DNA of 64,000 bases from Microcella sp. (GTDB lineage Bacteria; Actinomycetota; Actinomycetes; Actinomycetales; Microbacteriaceae). Numbering within the stretch: the stretch's first letter is position 1; every line of letters starts with the position of its first letter. Where the stretch lies: positions 558,001-622,000 of the forward strand of contig NZ_JAHHDS010000003.1 of assembly GCF_019739195.1 (NCBI RefSeq). The letters are read 5' to 3'. A program made the position numbers and the translations under genes. A model generated the notes under the pieces. That model saw only the letters and a list, made by a program, of their open reading frames with translations, did no database searches and was not told the DNA's origin. Below are positions 16,259 through 25,763 of this stretch, in pieces.

Positions 16259-17595
16259 CGACGCTCACCCGCCTCGGCCGTGACGATCGCGATCTCTTCG
16301 GTCGTGAGCGGCGTGAACCGCACACGGTCAATGCGGCGGCCGTCGAGGCGCTCGATGCGGAAGGTGCCGGTCGCGATCTCGATGGTGTCTCCCACTTCGG
16401 GCAGGCGGCCGAGTTCGGCCATCAAGAACCCGCCCACGGTCTCCCATGGGCCGTCTTCGGGCACCGTGACGCCCGCGCGGTCTTTCAGCTCATCAGGGCG
16501 GAGAATGCCGGGGAAGGTCAGCCAGTTGCGCGAGCGCACGACGTCGACCCGTGCGCGGTCATGCTCGTCGCTCACCTCGCCGACAAGCTCTTCGACGAGG
16601 TCTTCGAGAGTCGTGACGCCCGCTGTGCCGCCGTACTCGTCGACGACGATCGCCATCTGGTATCCGCGACCCCGTAGCTCGCCGAGCAGCGTGTCGAGCT
16701 TCATCGTCTCGGGCACGCGCAGCGGTTCGGTCTGCAGGGCGGAGGCGGGAACATCGGCGCGCCGGTCACGCGGCACGGCGACGGCTTGCTTGACGTGCAC
16801 GATGCCGACGATGTCGTCGATCGAATCGTCGATCACCGGAAAACGCGAGTGACCGGTCGTGCGAGCCAAGTCGATGACCGCTTGAGCACTGTCGCCGCGC
16901 TCGACCGCCGCGACCCGCGGGCGCGGGGTCATGACGTCTTGCGCCGTGTGCTGCGAAAACGCGAGCGTGCGCGAGAGCAGAGTGGCCGTGCCGTGGTCGA
17001 GGCTGCCCTGGCTCGCCGAGCGACGCACGAGCGAGGCGAGCTCTTCGGCCGTGCGGGCACCGCTGAGCTCTTCTTTCGGCTCAACGCCCATGCCCCGCAG
17101 AATGGCGTTCGCCGAACCGTTCAAGAACAGGATGGCGGGGCGGAACACTGTCGTAAACGCCCACTGAAAGGGCACGACGACTTTGGCGGTCTGCCGCGGC
17201 AGGCTCAGTGCGAAGTTCTTGGGCACGAGCTCGCCGACGATCATCGACAGCAGGGTGGCGATGACGATGGCCGTGATCGACCCCACGACGGGCACGGCGC
17301 CCTCGGGCAGGCCGATCGCCCGCAGAGGATCAGCGAGCATGGCCGAGATCGCCGGCTCCATCAAGAACCCTGTCAGCAGTGTCGTGAGCGTGATGCCCAG
17401 CTGCGCGCTCGACAGGTGAGTCGAGGTGATCTTGAGGGCCGCGATCGTCGGGCCGAGCCGCTTCTCACCGCGAGATTGCCGCGCTTCGAGCTCTGAGCGG
17501 TCGAGGTTGATGAGCGAGAACTCGCTCGCGACGAAGAAGCCGGTGCCGATGGTCAGCAGCAGGCCAGCGAGCACGCCGATCCACTCAGCGCTCAC
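16255..17595 (-). CDS. CNNM/HlyC-CorC-type membrane protein, full length
   Basis: 446 residues, GTG start. Domain order: DUF21/CNNM (about 1-200: GTGFFVASEFSLINLDRSELE, MIVGELVPKNFALSLPRQ), two CBS motifs (about 215-340: VMTPRPRVAAVE, IVGIVHVKQAVAVP, YGGTAGVTTLEDLVEELVGEVSDEHD) and a C-terminal CorC_HlyC domain (about 355-435: LTFPGILRPDELKDRAGV, WETVGGFLMAELGRLPEVGD). It probably exports divalent cations across the cytoplasmic membrane. It is first in a two-gene operon with the shorter paralogue. Confidence 0.92.
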   Translation of the reverse strand: MSAEWIGVLAGLLLTIGTGFFVASEFSLINLDRSELEARQSRGEKRLGPTIAALKITSTHLSSAQLGITLTTLLTGFLMEPAISAMLADPLRAIGLPEGAVPVVGSITAIVIATLLSMIVGELVPKNFALSLPRQTAKVVVPFQWAFTTVFRPAILFLNGSANAILRGMGVEPKEELSGARTAEELASLVRRSASQGSLDHGTATLLSRTLAFSQHTAQDVMTPRPRVAAVERGDSAQAVIDLARTTGHSRFPVIDDSIDDIVGIVHVKQAVAVPRDRRADVPASALQTEPLRVPETMKLDTLLGELRGRGYQMAIVVDEYGGTAGVTTLEDLVEELVGEVSDEHDRARVDVVRSRNWLTFPGILRPDELKDRAGVTVPEDGPWETVGGFLMAELGRLPEVGDTIEIATGTFRIERLDGRRIDRVRFTPLTTEEIAIVTAEAGERR

Positions 17596-17748
17596 GGCGA
17601 CCGCCGATCATCGGCGAAGGTCTATGGCCGGGTTCTTCCGACGACGACTGTTCGTCAGGGGCGGGCGTATCGCCCGGACTAGGAGGCTCCATAACGCTCA
17701 GGAGTATACGGCCCGCTCAGGCCTTCGCGCCTGTGAGAGCGTCACCGA

Positions 17749-19188
17749 TCACCATGAGACCGGCAGCGCCTTGCCCTCGTCGTAGCCGGCCGCCGACTGC
17801 GTGCCGACGACCGCGCGCTCGTGGAATTCGGGCACCGTGGATGCTCCCGCATAGGTCATCGACGACCGCAGCCCCGACGTGATCATGTCGAGCAGGTCGT
17901 CGAGCGAGGGCCGTTCGGGGTCGAGATAGATGCGCGAGCTCGAGATGCCTTCGGCGAACAGCGTCTTGCGCGCGCGCTCGAATGCATCGAGCCGGCGGAA
18001 CCGTTGCTCGACCGCTTTCGTGGAGGCCATTCCCCAACTGCTCTTGAACCAGCGCCCATGCTCGTCGGTCTCGATCGCGCCGGGAGCCTCGAGCGTGCCC
18101 GCGAACCACGAGCCGATCATGACGGCCGAGGCGCCCGCGGCGAGCGCGAGAGCGACGTCGCGCGGGTACCGCACTCCCCCGTCTGCCCAGACGTGGGCGC
18201 CGAGTGAGCGCGCAGCCTCCGCGGTCTCCAACACGGCCGAGAACTGCGGGCGGCCGACGGCCGTCATCATGCGCGTGGTGCACATCGCACCGGGCCCCAC
18301 TCCGACCTTCAGCACGTGCGCACCCGCGGCGACGAGGTCGCGCACGGCCTCGGGCGTCACGACATTGCCCGCGACGATCGGCACGCCGAGGTTCGCCTGC
18401 GCGACAGCGCGCACCGCGTCAGCAGCCTGTTGCTGGTGACCGTGCGCGGTGTCGATGACGATGACGTCGACGCCAGCCTGCACGAGGGCTGCGGCCCGAG
18501 CAGCCGCATCACCGTTGATGCCGACCGCGGCGGCGACGCGCAAGCGACCGTGAGCATCCACCGCCGGGGCGTACAGCGTGGCCCGCACAGCACTGCGGGC
18601 GCTGAGCGAGCCGATGATGCGCCCGTGGTGGCGCACGGCCATTGCCTCGACGCCGGCCGCATCGATGAGATCGAAGGCCGCACGCGGCTCGGTCACATCG
18701 TCGTCGTCGATCGACGGCACGTCGTCGGCCACCAGGTCACCCACGATCGAATCGGGCAGCGCGTGGCGCAGGGCGGCGGCGGGAATGCACCGCTCAGGCG
18801 CTCCATCGGCGTCGGCAATCGTCAGGAGCGCCCCCGGCACATCAGGAACGAGCGACCGCGCCTCGGCCACGGTCGTCGATCGGCTCACGACCACGAGCAC
18901 GTCGAGCAGCGTCGACGCCTGCTTCACCGAGCGAATGCTCGCATCGAGCTCAGAGAGGCCCGCGTCTTGTGGCAGCACGCCGAGACCGCCGCGGCGCGCC
19001 ATCGCGGCCGCGAGACGAGGCCCGGTGACAGAGGTCATGTTGGCCGCGACGAGCGGGATACGCAGCCCGGTCGGGTCGTCGGCGGCGAGGTCGACACCGA
19101 GCCGACTGCCGACCTCAGAGTGCTGCGGCACGAGGAACACGTCGGAGTAGGTCAGATCATGGCTGGGACGCTCTGATAAGAACTGCAC
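17749..19188 (-). CDS. guaB1: GuaB1-family GMP reductase (IMP dehydrogenase-related)
   Basis: 479 residues. Landmarks are the TIM-barrel start LTYSDVFLVPQHS, a CBS-containing insert (about 95-210), the phosphate-binding VIDTAHGH and AGNVVTPEAV, the catalytic loop VGVGPGAMCTTRMMTAVGRPQ with the nucleophilic Cys, and GGVRYPRDVALALAAGASAVMIGSWFAGT. In actinobacteria the GuaB1 group has been shown to be an NADPH-dependent GMP reductase with CBS domains, not an IMP dehydrogenase. Its role is purine salvage (GMP to IMP). It is monocistronic and divergent from kgd, with about 100 bp between the starts. Confidence 0.88.
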   Translation of the reverse strand: MQFLSERPSHDLTYSDVFLVPQHSEVGSRLGVDLAADDPTGLRIPLVAANMTSVTGPRLAAAMARRGGLGVLPQDAGLSELDASIRSVKQASTLLDVLVVVSRSTTVAEARSLVPDVPGALLTIADADGAPERCIPAAALRHALPDSIVGDLVADDVPSIDDDDVTEPRAAFDLIDAAGVEAMAVRHHGRIIGSLSARSAVRATLYAPAVDAHGRLRVAAAVGINGDAAARAAALVQAGVDVIVIDTAHGHQQQAADAVRAVAQANLGVPIVAGNVVTPEAVRDLVAAGAHVLKVGVGPGAMCTTRMMTAVGRPQFSAVLETAEAARSLGAHVWADGGVRYPRDVALALAAGASAVMIGSWFAGTLEAPGAIETDEHGRWFKSSWGMASTKAVEQRFRRLDAFERARKTLFAEGISSSRIYLDPERPSLDDLLDMITSGLRSSMTYAGASTVPEFHERAVVGTQSAAGYDEGKALPVSW

Positions 19189-19293
19189 AGATTTAACGCT
19201 ACTGCGCCTCGCAGACGGCCAACACCGTGCCTGAGAGCCGTTAAGCTTGTCACCGCATGCGCCATGGGCGGGGCATGCGGAGCGAACCCCTCG

Positions 19294-22200
19294 ATGTCAA
19301 GCGAAAGTGGGCGGTCGGCTGTGTCAAGCCAAGTGACCGGAGTCGGACCCGACGGCGGTGCCGCGGGCGAATTCGGTGCCAACGAATGGCTCGTCGAAGA
19401 GCTGTACGAGCAGTACAAAGTCGATCGCAACTCGGTCGACCCCTCCTGGTGGCCGATTCTCGACAGCTACCACAAGAGCTCCACCTCGGGCGATACGGCC
19501 GCCGCTCCGGCTGAGACGCCGAGCGCCGCCGCCGCCGAAGCGGCCGCGAGCACACCGCTTGAAGTGCCCCCGACTCCGGCCGCCGCGCCCGAGGTGCCGG
19601 CCACCACGGGGTCTGTGCCGATTGCCTCCGTGCCCGTCACCGGCAGCCAGCCCGTGGCCAAGACCACCTCCATCGCCCCGCAGCCCGCACCGATTCCGGC
19701 ACAGGCCCCCGACACCTCGAGCGTCGCGGTCGTCGACGCCGACGAAGACGGCGAGCCCGACGACGTCGTAACGCCCCTGCGCGGCATGGCGAAAACGCTG
19801 GCATCGAATATGGATGCGAGCCTCACGGTGCCGACCGCGACGAGTGTGCGCACCCTCCCGGCGAAGCTGATGATCGACAACCGCATCGTCATCAACAACC
19901 ACCTCAAGCGCGCTCGCGGCGGCAAAGTCAGCTTCACACACCTCATCGCGTGGGCCATGGTCAAGGCCATTCAAGAGTTCCCGAGCCAGAACGTCTTCTA
20001 CGACGAGATCGACGGCAAGCCGGTCGTCGTGACGCCCGCGCAGATCAACCTCGGCATCGCGATCGACCTGCCGAAGCCCGACGGCACGCGTGCGCTCATG
20101 GTGCCCGGAATCAAGAAGTGCGGCTCGATGAACTTCAACGAGTTCCTCACGGCCTACGAAGACGTCGTCAAGCGCGCTCGTGAGAACAAGCTCATCGCCG
20201 ACGACTTCCAGGGCAACACCATCTCGCTCACCAACCCCGGCGGCATCGGTACGGTGCACTCCGTGCCGCGGCTCATGCGGGGCCAGGGCGCCATCATCGG
20301 CGCGGGCGCCCTCGAGTACCCCGCTGAGTTCCAGGGCATGTCGCAGGCGACGCTTGCCGACCTGGGCGTGGGCAAGACGATCACGCTCACGAGCACCTAC
20401 GACCACCGCGTCATCCAGGGCGCCGGCTCGGGCGAGTTCCTCAAGAAGATTCACGAGCTCGTCATCGGCGAGCGTCACTTCTACGAAGACATCTTCGCCG
20501 ACCTGCGCATTCCCTACGACCCGATTCACTGGGCGCAAGACATTCACGTCGACCTCGCCGATGACGTCAACAAGACGGCGCGCGTGCAAGAGCTCATCAA
20601 CTCGTACCGCGTGCGCGGCCACCTCATGGCCGACGTCGACCCGCTGCAATACAAGCAGCGGTCGCATCCTGACCTCGACATCTCGAGCCACGGCCTGACG
20701 TTCTGGGATCTCGATCGTGAGTTTGTCACCGGCGGCTTCGGGGGCCGGCGCTCGATGCTGCTGCGCGAAGTGCTCGGTGTGCTGCGTGACACCTACTGCC
20801 GCACGGTGGGCATCGAGTACATGCACATTCAAGAGCCCGAGCAGCGCCGCTGGTTCCAAGAGCGGCTCGAGAAGCCGTACCAGAAGCCCACGCACGACGA
20901 GCAGATGCGCATTCTCGGCAAGCTCAACCAGGCCGAGGCTTTCGAGACCTTCCTGCAGACCAAGTACGTCGGGCAGAAGCGCTTCAGCCTCGAAGGCAGC
21001 GAGAGCGTGATTCCGCTGCTCGACGAGATTCTGCAGGGCGCGGCCGAGCAGGGCATGGACGAAGTCGCCATCGGCATGGCCCACCGCGGCCGCCTCAACG
21101 TGCTCGCCAACATCGGCGGCAAGACCTACGGCCAGATCTTCCGCGAGTTCGAGGGCACGCAAGACCCCCGCTCGGTGCAGGGCTCGGGCGACGTCAAGTA
21201 CCACCTCGGCACCCAGGGCACCTTCACTGCCATGAACGGCCAGCAGATCGAGGTCTCGCTCGCCGCCAACCCCTCTCACCTCGAGGCGGTCAATGGCGTG
21301 CTCGAGGGCATCGTGCGCGCCAAGCAAGACCGCAAGAATGTCGGAACCTTCACGACGCTGCCCGTGCTCATTCACGGCGACGCCGCGATGGCCGGCCAGG
21401 GCGTCGTCTTCGAGACGTTGCAGCTGAGCCAGCTGCGCGGCTACCGCACCGGCGGCACGATTCACATCGTCGTCAACAACCAGGTCGGCTTCACGACCCC
21501 TCCAGGCGAGGGCCGCTCGTCGATCTACTCGACCGACATCGCCAAGGCGATTCAGGCGCCGATCTTGCACGTCAACGGCGACGACCCCGAGGCCGTGGCC
21601 CGGGTGGCCGAGCTTGCGTTCGCCTACCGGCAAGAGTTCAAGCGCGACATCGTCGTCGACCTCGTCTGCTACCGCCGCCGCGGTCACAACGAGGGCGACG
21701 ACCCGTCGATGACGCAGCCGCTCATGTACAACCTCATCGAGGCGAAGCGCAGCGTGCGCACGCTCTACACCGAGGCGCTCGTCGGTCGTGGCGACATCAC
21801 CGAAGAAGAGTTCGAGGCCGCGCACCGCGACTTCCAAGACCGCCTCGAGGTCGCGTTCGCCGAGACGCACGCGGCGCAGACCGGCGCGATACCTGTCGTC
21901 GATGGCGGGCCGACGCTCGACACGGACGACCTTGCTGGAGAACCCGAGTCGACGGGGGTCGACGTCGCGGTGATTCAGCACATCGGCGACGCACACGACA
22001 ATCCGCCCGCAGGCTTCACCGTGCACACCAAGCTGCAGGCCATGCTGAAGAAGCGCGTCGAGATGAGCCGCAACGGCCAGATCGACTGGGGCTTTGGCGA
22101 GTTGCTGGCGCTCGGCTCTCTGCTCATGGAGGGCACCCCCGTGCGCATGTCGGGTCAAGACTCGCGCCGCGGCACGTTCGTGCAGCGGCATGCCGTGCTG

Positions 22201-23100
22201 CACGACCGCATGAACGGTCAAGAGTGGCTGCCGCTCGCGAACCTCAGCGAGACCCAGGCCCGCTTCTGGATCTACGACTCGTTGCTGAGCGAGTACGCGG
22301 CCATGGGCTTCGAGTACGGCTACTCGGTTGAGCGGCCTGACGCGCTCGTGCTGTGGGAGGCCCAGTTCGGTGACTTCGCCAATGGCGCCCAGATCATCAT
22401 CGACTCATTCATCGCCGCTGCTGAGCAGAAGTGGGGCCAGCGGTCGAGCGTCGTGCTGCTACTGCCGCACGGCTACGAGGGCCAGGGTCCTGATCACTCG
22501 TCGGCGCGCATCGAACGCTTCTTGCAGCTCGCGGCCGAAGACAACATGACGATCGCGCGGCCCTCGACTCCTGCGTCGTACTTCCACCTGTTGCGCCGTC
22601 AGGCCTACGCCCGCCCGCGCCGCCCGCTCATCGTCTTCACCCCGAAGTCAATGCTGCGCCTGCGCGGAGCGACGAGCGAGGTCGCCGACTTCACGAGCGG
22701 CCGGTTCGAGCCCGTCATCGACGATGCGACGGTGACGGATGCCGCCGCGGTGCGGCGGGTGCTGCTGCACGCGGGCAAGATCCACTACGACCTTGTGAGC
22801 GAGATCGAGAAGCGGGAGACGAAGGGCGTCGCCCTCGTGCGTCTCGAGCAGTACTACCCGTTGCCCGAAGACCGGCTTCGCGAGGTGCTCGCGCAGTATC
22901 CGAACGCCGAGGTGGTGTGGGTGCAGGACGAGCCCGAGAACCAGGGCGCGTGGCCGTTCTTGGCACTCGAGGCGCAGAAGCGCGGCATGGCTCCGTTGCG
23001 CGTCATCTCGCGACCCGCGGCAGCCTCACCGGCGACCGGCTCGAGCAAGCGCAGCGCTCAGGAGCACGCCGAGATCATGGATGCCGCGCTCTCCGAGTAG
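19294..23100 (+). CDS. kgd: Multifunctional 2-oxoglutarate dehydrogenase/decarboxylase (E1-E2 fusion)
   Basis: 1268 residues from ATG 19294 (a GTG at 19321 giving SSQVTG is the alternative). Domain order: short N-terminal segment EFGANEWLVEELYEQYKVDRNSVDPSWWPIL, an Ala/Pro-rich linker, an E2-like acyltransferase domain (about 160-400) with the catalytic-type STYDHRVIQGAGSGEF, then the ThDP-dependent E1 domain to the end. Visible ThDP features are GMAHRGRLNVLAN and GDAAMAGQGVVFETLQ followed by VVNNQVGFTT. It is the actinobacterial Kgd/OdhA architecture, which works in the TCA cycle with lipoylated E2 and E3. In relatives it is inhibited by an FHA protein (GarA/OdhI). It is followed closely by a small conserved gene. 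Confidence 0.96.
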   Translation: MSSESGRSAVSSQVTGVGPDGGAAGEFGANEWLVEELYEQYKVDRNSVDPSWWPILDSYHKSSTSGDTAAAPAETPSAAAAEAAASTPLEVPPTPAAAPEVPATTGSVPIASVPVTGSQPVAKTTSIAPQPAPIPAQAPDTSSVAVVDADEDGEPDDVVTPLRGMAKTLASNMDASLTVPTATSVRTLPAKLMIDNRIVINNHLKRARGGKVSFTHLIAWAMVKAIQEFPSQNVFYDEIDGKPVVVTPAQINLGIAIDLPKPDGTRALMVPGIKKCGSMNFNEFLTAYEDVVKRARENKLIADDFQGNTISLTNPGGIGTVHSVPRLMRGQGAIIGAGALEYPAEFQGMSQATLADLGVGKTITLTSTYDHRVIQGAGSGEFLKKIHELVIGERHFYEDIFADLRIPYDPIHWAQDIHVDLADDVNKTARVQELINSYRVRGHLMADVDPLQYKQRSHPDLDISSHGLTFWDLDREFVTGGFGGRRSMLLREVLGVLRDTYCRTVGIEYMHIQEPEQRRWFQERLEKPYQKPTHDEQMRILGKLNQAEAFETFLQTKYVGQKRFSLEGSESVIPLLDEILQGAAEQGMDEVAIGMAHRGRLNVLANIGGKTYGQIFREFEGTQDPRSVQGSGDVKYHLGTQGTFTAMNGQQIEVSLAANPSHLEAVNGVLEGIVRAKQDRKNVGTFTTLPVLIHGDAAMAGQGVVFETLQLSQLRGYRTGGTIHIVVNNQVGFTTPPGEGRSSIYSTDIAKAIQAPILHVNGDDPEAVARVAELAFAYRQEFKRDIVVDLVCYRRRGHNEGDDPSMTQPLMYNLIEAKRSVRTLYTEALVGRGDITEEEFEAAHRDFQDRLEVAFAETHAAQTGAIPVVDGGPTLDTDDLAGEPESTGVDVAVIQHIGDAHDNPPAGFTVHTKLQAMLKKRVEMSRNGQIDWGFGELLALGSLLMEGTPVRMSGQDSRRGTFVQRHAVLHDRMNGQEWLPLANLSETQARFWIYDSLLSEYAAMGFEYGYSVERPDALVLWEAQFGDFANGAQIIIDSFIAAAEQKWGQRSSVVLLLPHGYEGQGPDHSSARIERFLQLAAEDNMTIARPSTPASYFHLLRRQAYARPRRPLIVFTPKSMLRLRGATSEVADFTSGRFEPVIDDATVTDAAAVRRVLLHAGKIHYDLVSEIEKRETKGVALVRLEQYYPLPEDRLREVLAQYPNAEVVWVQDEPENQGAWPFLALEAQKRGMAPLRVISRPAAASPATGSSKRSAQEHAEIMDAALSE

Positions 23101-23115
23101 ACGAGAACATCGATC

Positions 23116-23319
23116 ATGGCGACGCCTGAAGGCTTCGCCTACGAGGTGAGGTCCTCGGGCGATGTCATGGTCTGGCACCATGGCCGACCTGCAGCGGCCT
23201 TGCGCGGGCGAGCCGCAGCCAGGTTTCGGGACGATATCGCCGCGGGGCGCGACGAGCAGCAGTTGCTCGCTCGCCTCACCGGAAACTACAAACGAGGAAA
23301 CGAGCGGCGGTCGTCATGA
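23116..23319 (+). CDS. Small conserved hypothetical protein
   Basis: 67 residues starting 15 bases after kgd. The pattern GFAYEVRSSGDVMVWHHGRPAAALRGRAAARFRDDIAAGRDEQQLLARLTGNYKRGNER looks like a small single-domain protein that I associate with other Microbacteriaceae. Its tail overlaps rsrA by 6 bases on the opposite strand. It is basic at the C-terminus and possibly nucleic-acid binding (inference). Function unknown. Confidence 0.7.
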   Translation: MATPEGFAYEVRSSGDVMVWHHGRPAAALRGRAAARFRDDIAAGRDEQQLLARLTGNYKRGNERRSS

Positions 23320-23556
23320 CCGGCTGTCGAGCCTTTCGATCGACCCGAGGATCATGTCTCGCAGCTCATCGGGCGCCTTCTCTTGGCACGCCTCTTTGAC
23401 CTTGGTGGTGAGCGTCACGCCGACAAGGTGCTCGGCCGAGCAGTCGTCGCAATTCGCGAGGTGATCGCGAATGTCTTGGCACTGCTCAGCGCTGAGCTCG
23501 TTGTGCAGAAACTCTTCGAGTTCTTCTTGCGCTTTGGTGCAGCCGCAGTCGGTCAT
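23314..23556 (-). CDS. rsrA: Mycothiol-system anti-sigma factor (RsrA family)
   Basis: 80 residues. A zinc anti-sigma (ZAS) domain is visible: Cys near the N-terminus (TDCGC), His in EFLHNEL, and the HxxxCxxC motif in DHLANCDDC. RsrA homologues hold the redox sigma factor inactive until their thiols oxidise and zinc is lost. The start overlaps the sigR stop by 4 bases, so the two are co-translated. Length matches the short RsrA class. Confidence 0.92.
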   Translation of the reverse strand: MTDCGCTKAQEELEEFLHNELSAEQCQDIRDHLANCDDCSAEHLVGVTLTTKVKEACQEKAPDELRDMILGSIERLDSRS

Positions 23557-24302
23557 CGCGAGCTCTCTTTCGTGGTGGTGGCTGCCACAGCAGCGGTCAT
23601 GCCGCGCTCGCGCGCGTAGTCGGCCAGCAGCTCGCGCAGCAGGCGGCGGCCGCGGTGCAGCCGGCTCATGACCGTGCCCACCGGGGTCTTCATGATGTCG
23701 GCGATCTCTTGGTACGCGAAGCCCTCGACGTCGGCGAAGTAGACCGCGAGCCTGAAGTCTTCGGGAATCGCCTGCAGCGCGTCTTTGACCGCGCTCGCCG
23801 GCATGCGGTCGATCGCCTCGGCCTCGGCCGAACGGCTCGAACTCGACGTGGCCGACTCGGCGCCGCCGAGCTGCCAGTCTTCCATCTCGTCGATCGTGCC
23901 CTGGTACGGGTCTCGCTGCTTCTTGCGGTAGACGTTGATGAAGGTGTTGGTGAGAATGCGGTAGAGCCAGGCCTTCAGATTGGTGCCCTGCTCGAACTGC
24001 GCGAAAGCGGCGAAGGCCTTCACGAAGGTCTCTTGCACGAGGTCGGAGGCGTCGGCCGGGTTGCGCGTCATGCGCATGGCGGCGCCGTAGAGCTGGTCCA
24101 TGAACGGCAGCGCCTGCTCTTGGAAGAGCCGTCGGCGCTCGGCCAGTTCATCGGCCTCGGTCTGCTGAGCCTCGTTCGGCGTCGTGTCGGTCATCACGCG
24201 CGAGTCTAGCGATCGAGTCTGCGCGGGCTGTCGTCGGGTTCGCGCGCGCGGCGAGGGTACTGCCGTGCGAGAGAACGCACGATCGAGCGTGGCCGTCGTC
24301 AT
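23553..24302 (-). CDS. sigR: Redox-responsive ECF sigma factor SigR/SigH
   Basis: 249 residues from ATG 24302, which has the strong site GGAAGG six to seven bases upstream. A short form could start at ATG 24194 ([10 protein letters not shown]). Region 2 is [39 protein letters not shown], followed by [25 protein letters not shown]. Region 4 is [51 protein letters not shown]. It directs thiol-oxidative-stress genes (thioredoxin, mycothiol) and is paired with rsrA. The extra N-terminal segment of about 36 residues, and a consensus self-type promoter upstream, recall SigR-prime of Streptomyces. Confidence 0.93.
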   Translation of the reverse strand: MTTATLDRAFSRTAVPSPRARTRRQPAQTRSLDSRVMTDTTPNEAQQTEADELAERRRLFQEQALPFMDQLYGAAMRMTRNPADASDLVQETFVKAFAAFAQFEQGTNLKAWLYRILTNTFINVYRKKQRDPYQGTIDEMEDWQLGGAESATSSSSRSAEAEAIDRMPASAVKDALQAIPEDFRLAVYFADVEGFAYQEIADIMKTPVGTVMSRLHRGRRLLRELLADYARERGMTAAVAATTTKESSR

Positions 24303-24343
24303 GACCATCCTTCCGTCGCGATCGGGCCACCCCGTTCGGTGCC

Positions 24344-24349
24344 GATACT
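24344..24349 (+). promoter_or_regulatory. Possible -10 for leaderless aroA transcript
   Basis: GATACT ends 10 bases before the aroA ATG at 24360 and no ribosome site is visible there, which suggests a leaderless or near-leaderless mRNA. Weak evidence. Confidence 0.3.
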
Positions 24350-24354
24350 CTGAT

Positions 24355-24380
24355 AACCGATGCAGCTATTCACGTATTCC
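24355..24380 (-). promoter_or_regulatory. SigR-type autoregulatory promoter (GGAAT-N18-GTT)
   Basis: On the minus strand GGAAT occupies 24380-24376 and GTT occupies 24357-24355, with exactly 18 bases between. That is the published SigR/SigH consensus. It points at sigR, and its -35 lies inside the first codons of the divergent aroA gene. Confidence 0.85.
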
Positions 24381-25763
24381 GGAGCCCGGTTCTCGCCGTA
24401 CGGCGATGAAGAGCGTCCCGGCACCGCCGAGGGTCTCGATGAGGCCGGCAACTGGCCTGCCCCGCGAGCGACTACCCGGCTCGACGCTCGCGTCGCGCTG
24501 CCTGGGTCGAAGAGCCTTACCAACCGCGAGCTCGTGCTCTCCGCACTCGCCGATGGACCGTCGCTGCTCCGGCGCCCCCTGCACTCGCGCGACTCGATGC
24601 TCATGATCGAGGCGTTGCGCTCGCTCGGCGTCGTGATCGACGAGGTCGACGGCGACGGCACCTATGGTCACGACCTGCGCATCACTCCCCCCGCCGAGCT
24701 CTCGGGCAGCACGTCGATCGACTGCGGACTCGCGGGCACCGTCATGCGGTTTTTGCCGCCCGTCGCCGCGCTTGCGCTCGGCCCCGTGGCTTTCGATGGC
24801 GACGAGGGTGCCCGGCGGCGCCCGATGCGCACCACCATCGATTCGCTGCGCGCCCTCGGCGTCGAGGTCAATGACGATGGTCGCGGCGCACTGCCCTTCA
24901 GCCTGTGGGGCACCGGCACGGTGCGCGGAGGCGAGATCGCCATCGACGCCTCGGCGTCGAGCCAGTTCGTCTCGGGACTGCTGCTCGCGGCCGCCCGGTT
25001 CGACGAGGGTCTTGTGCTGCGCCACACCGGTGCTCATCTGCCCTCGATGCCCCACATCGAGATGACCATCGCCACGCTCGCGGCCCGCGGCGTGCGGGTC
25101 GAGAGCCCCGAGCCGGGCGTCTGGGTGGTCGCGCCGACACCCATTGCAGGCAGCTCTGTCGATATCGAGCCCGACCTCTCGAACGCCGCGCCGTTTCTGG
25201 TGGGCGCGGTGATCGCGGGCGGCACCGTGGCCGTCGAGGGCTGGCCCGAGGCCACGACCCAGGTCGGAGCCGACCTCGCGACTCTGCTGCCGCGCTTCGG
25301 CGCGAGCGTGCGCCGCGACGGCACACGGCTGGTCGTCGACGGCGGCGCGGGGCTGCTCGGCGGGCTGCGCGTTCCGGGCATCCAGCTCGATCTCTCGACG
25401 GGAGGCGAGCTGGCTCCGGCGCTCGTCGCGCTCGCCGCGCTCGCCGACGGTCCGAGCGAGATCACCGGCATCGGCCACCTGCGGGGGCACGAGACCGACC
25501 GTCTCGCGGCGCTCGCGACCGAGATCAACAACCTCGGCGGTGCGGTGACCGAGCTCGACGACGGTCTCGCGATCGACCCGCGCCCGTTGCACGGCGGCAT
25601 GTGGAAGGCCTATGACGACCACCGCATGGCGACCGCGGGGGCGATCATCGGCCTCGCCGTGGACGGCGTGCTCGTCGACGACATCGGCTCGACGTCGAAG
25701 ACCCTGCCGCAGTTCCCCACGCTGTGGCACGCGCTGCTCGACCAGACGGCGCCCTCGCCGTGA
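24360..25763 (+). CDS. aroA: 3-phosphoshikimate 1-carboxyvinyltransferase (EPSP synthase)
   Basis: 467 residues. The start [17 protein letters not shown] is the usual actinobacterial beginning. Hallmarks are [20 protein letters not shown], the [18 protein letters not shown] loop, [25 protein letters not shown], and the C-terminal [22 protein letters not shown] with [17 protein letters not shown]. It condenses PEP with shikimate-3-phosphate in the shikimate pathway. It is first gene of an operon with rsgA and hisN; the next start overlaps its stop as GTGA. Confidence 0.96.
   Translation: MQLFTYSGARFSPYGDEERPGTAEGLDEAGNWPAPRATTRLDARVALPGSKSLTNRELVLSALADGPSLLRRPLHSRDSMLMIEALRSLGVVIDEVDGDGTYGHDLRITPPAELSGSTSIDCGLAGTVMRFLPPVAALALGPVAFDGDEGARRRPMRTTIDSLRALGVEVNDDGRGALPFSLWGTGTVRGGEIAIDASASSQFVSGLLLAAARFDEGLVLRHTGAHLPSMPHIEMTIATLAARGVRVESPEPGVWVVAPTPIAGSSVDIEPDLSNAAPFLVGAVIAGGTVAVEGWPEATTQVGADLATLLPRFGASVRRDGTRLVVDGGAGLLGGLRVPGIQLDLSTGGELAPALVALAALADGPSEITGIGHLRGHETDRLAALATEINNLGGAVTELDDGLAIDPRPLHGGMWKAYDDHRMATAGAIIGLAVDGVLVDDIGSTSKTLPQFPTLWHALLDQTAPSP

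Noticed and set aside
19324-22221. A 965-residue open frame on the minus strand inside kgd
   Set aside because: Shadow of kgd codon bias; the kgd frame has full-length domain support and the antisense product has low-complexity composition.
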